A stretch of DNA of 5,643 nucleotides. Source: Spirochaetota bacterium (lineage in GTDB: Bacteria; Spirochaetota; UBA4802; UBA5550). A program made the translations under genes and the position numbers. Numbering within the stretch: the stretch's first letter is position 1; each line of letters begins with the position of its first letter. The DNA is taken from assembly GCA_022704585.1 (NCBI GenBank), contig JAKJGD010000157.1:1-5643 (forward strand), read 5' to 3'. The notes beneath the pieces are model-generated. The model worked only from the letters and a program-made list of their open reading frames with translations. It was not told the origin of the DNA and ran no database searches. Positions 5,134 through 5,643 of this stretch are shown piece after piece.

Positions 5134-5295
5134 AAACAGGGACCTCTGACCATGGTTCAAATAATGCGTCTATCAAGAAATTCGTCTGATTCACAGAGAT
5201 ACATTAAAAAATTATTATTCTAGCGCATTTTGCCCGTGATTTTACGGATGATGCAATTCTGATTTAATCTTATATGAAAAATGTCGATAATCATA

Positions 5296-5324
5296 TTGAG
5301 TTGATCTATATTATTAATTATGAT
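5296..5324 (+). promoter_or_regulatory. Putative promoter upstream of the 5341-5403 stem
   Basis: TTGAGT (5296-5301) is followed after 17 bases by TATGAT (5319-5324), a five-of-six -10 match. Transcription would begin near 5331, so the RNA would start about 10 bases before the GC-rich stem. The surrounding AT-richness raises the chance of a false match. Confidence 0.4.
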
Positions 5325-5340
5325 AATACGTTCGTTATAT

Positions 5341-5403
5341 GAATGGCACCGCTCCAGACAGTGCCCGTATATGTAACGCTCTTTTCCGCGGTGCATTCTG
5401 GAG
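5341..5403 (+). repeat. GC-rich inverted repeat with alternative pairings
   Basis: GAATGGCACCGC (5341-5352) pairs with GCGGTGCATTC (5388-5398) over 11 base pairs with one bulged G (5346). Two other helices use the same bases: GGCAC (5345-5349) with GTGCC (5361-5365), and CTCCAGA (5352-5358) with TCTGGAG (5397-5403). The last shares only its ends with the main stem. It stands out against AT-rich flanks. Mutually exclusive helices suggest a switching leader or small RNA, or a protein-binding dyad. Confidence 0.45.
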
Positions 5404-5413
5404 TAAAAATTGA

Positions 5414-5441
5414 TTGATTTTTAATAAACGTTTGGTATTAT
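5414..5441 (+). promoter_or_regulatory. Extended -10 promoter for the right-end gene
   Basis: TATTAT (5436-5441) is preceded directly by TGG (5433-5435), giving an extended -10. TTGATT (5414-5419) is a plausible -35 at 16-base spacing. The start would fall near 5448, which is 11 bases before the ATG at 5459 and 41 before the ATG at 5489. Confidence 0.55.
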
Positions 5442-5488
5442 CTGATTATGTCGCATGAATGGGGGAATCGCCGGCCCGGTTAATCGAT

Positions 5489-5643
5489 ATGGCGGAAGTA
5501 GAAGAAATAACATATACTCCTGAAGAGCTTCAGGAGATAGAGCGCATCGTTGACCTGGTCGGTAAGAGCGGGCGTAAGATCATCTCCGTGAAGGATACTG
5601 CCGCCCCGGCAGAGACCGCTGTCGCGGTCGAGGAAAAGCCGGA
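5489..5643 (+). CDS. Unrecognised protein, N-terminal fragment (cut by window end)
   Basis: About 51 residues are visible. They begin MAEVEEITYTPEELQEIERI, continue with VDLVGKSGRKIISVKDT, and then pass into an Ala/Pro/Val/Glu-rich stretch (AAPAETAVAVEEKP) that looks like a flexible linker. The first 25 residues are acidic and probably helical. There is no signal peptide, so the start of the protein is cytoplasmic. I do not recognise the family. The start is uncertain: an in-frame ATG at 5459-5461 would add MGESPARLID, and an in-frame TGA at 5456-5458 bounds the frame. Neither ATG has a good Shine-Dalgarno sequence; GGGGGAA at 5461-5467 is too far from the second and inside the first. An extended -10 promoter at 5414-5441 points at this gene. 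The clean open frame to the window end supports it as real. Confidence 0.6.
   Translation, partial: MAEVEEITYTPEELQEIERIVDLVGKSGRKIISVKDTAAPAETAVAVEEKP

Larger units (their letters stand above)
5134..5488. other. AT-rich divergent intergenic region
   Basis: This 355-base stretch separates the CBM48 gene (-) from the partial gene at the right end (+). No credible protein is coded in it. On the + strand it holds two promoter candidates and a GC-rich inverted repeat, listed separately. On the - strand no convincing promoter for the CBM48 gene was found: TAGAAT at 5217-5222 has no matching -35. A small TAAAAAT/ATTTTTA dyad at 5404-5423 overlaps the right-hand promoter's -35. Confidence 0.6.

Noticed and set aside
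5134..5160. TTG start at 5160 for the CBM48 protein, adding nine residues
   Set aside because: No Shine-Dalgarno sequence precedes it. The ATG at 5131-5133 has AGAGGT upstream and starts directly with a signal-peptide-like sequence.
1..5643. CRISPR array, transposon ends, tRNA or rRNA genes
   Set aside because: No regularly spaced repeats, transposase-like frame, cloverleaf or rRNA-like segment was found on either strand by eye.

Overview
The window looks like chromosomal DNA from an anaerobic or facultatively anaerobic bacterium, with fairly GC-rich genes and AT-rich intergenic regions. The mix of genes fits a spirochaete (Spirochaetota) or a deltaproteobacterium-like lineage. It includes a PaaK-type ligase paired with a tandem-ACT protein, an ECF sigma factor with an unusual membrane partner, a stand-alone STAS protein, and a secreted protein with two CBM48/AMPK-type glycogen-binding folds. 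I lean towards a spirochaete, but this is inference; nothing here fixes the taxonomy. No mobile element, CRISPR array, tRNA or rRNA was seen.

Layout: (1) 1-176, + strand: C-terminal end of a glycerophosphodiester phosphodiesterase. (2) 230-2173, + strand: a sigma70-type promoter, a phenylacetate-CoA ligase (paaK) and a tandem-ACT protein. The two genes are separated by 156 bases tiled end to end by five consecutive hairpins. (3) 2204-3270, - strand: an ECF-like sigma factor followed by a translationally coupled two-helix membrane protein (ATGA overlap). (4) 3403-3940, + strand: thioredoxin with its own promoter, a perfect 10-bp dyad over the -10 element, and a strong terminator that reads as bidirectional. 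(5) 3972-5133, - strand: a secreted double-CBM48 protein upstream of a STAS-domain (anti-sigma-antagonist-like) protein, with a 9-bp dyad just upstream of the STAS gene. (6) 5134-5488: an AT-rich divergent intergenic region with two + strand promoter candidates and a GC-rich stem with mutually exclusive pairings. (7) 5489-end, + strand: start of an unrecognised protein cut by the window.

How they may work together: PaaK activates aryl acids such as phenylacetate to CoA thioesters. The ACT protein beside it is a good candidate sensor of an amino acid or aromatic ligand. The sigma factor and membrane protein form a probable two-gene signalling unit. The STAS protein and the CBM48 protein may share regulation, but a dyad and promoter-like sequence between them suggest the STAS gene can also be expressed on its own.

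The strongest candidate for something undescribed is the five-hairpin RNA between paaK and the ACT gene (1585-1723). Its helices start on the paaK stop codon and end 10 bases before the ACT-gene Shine-Dalgarno sequence.
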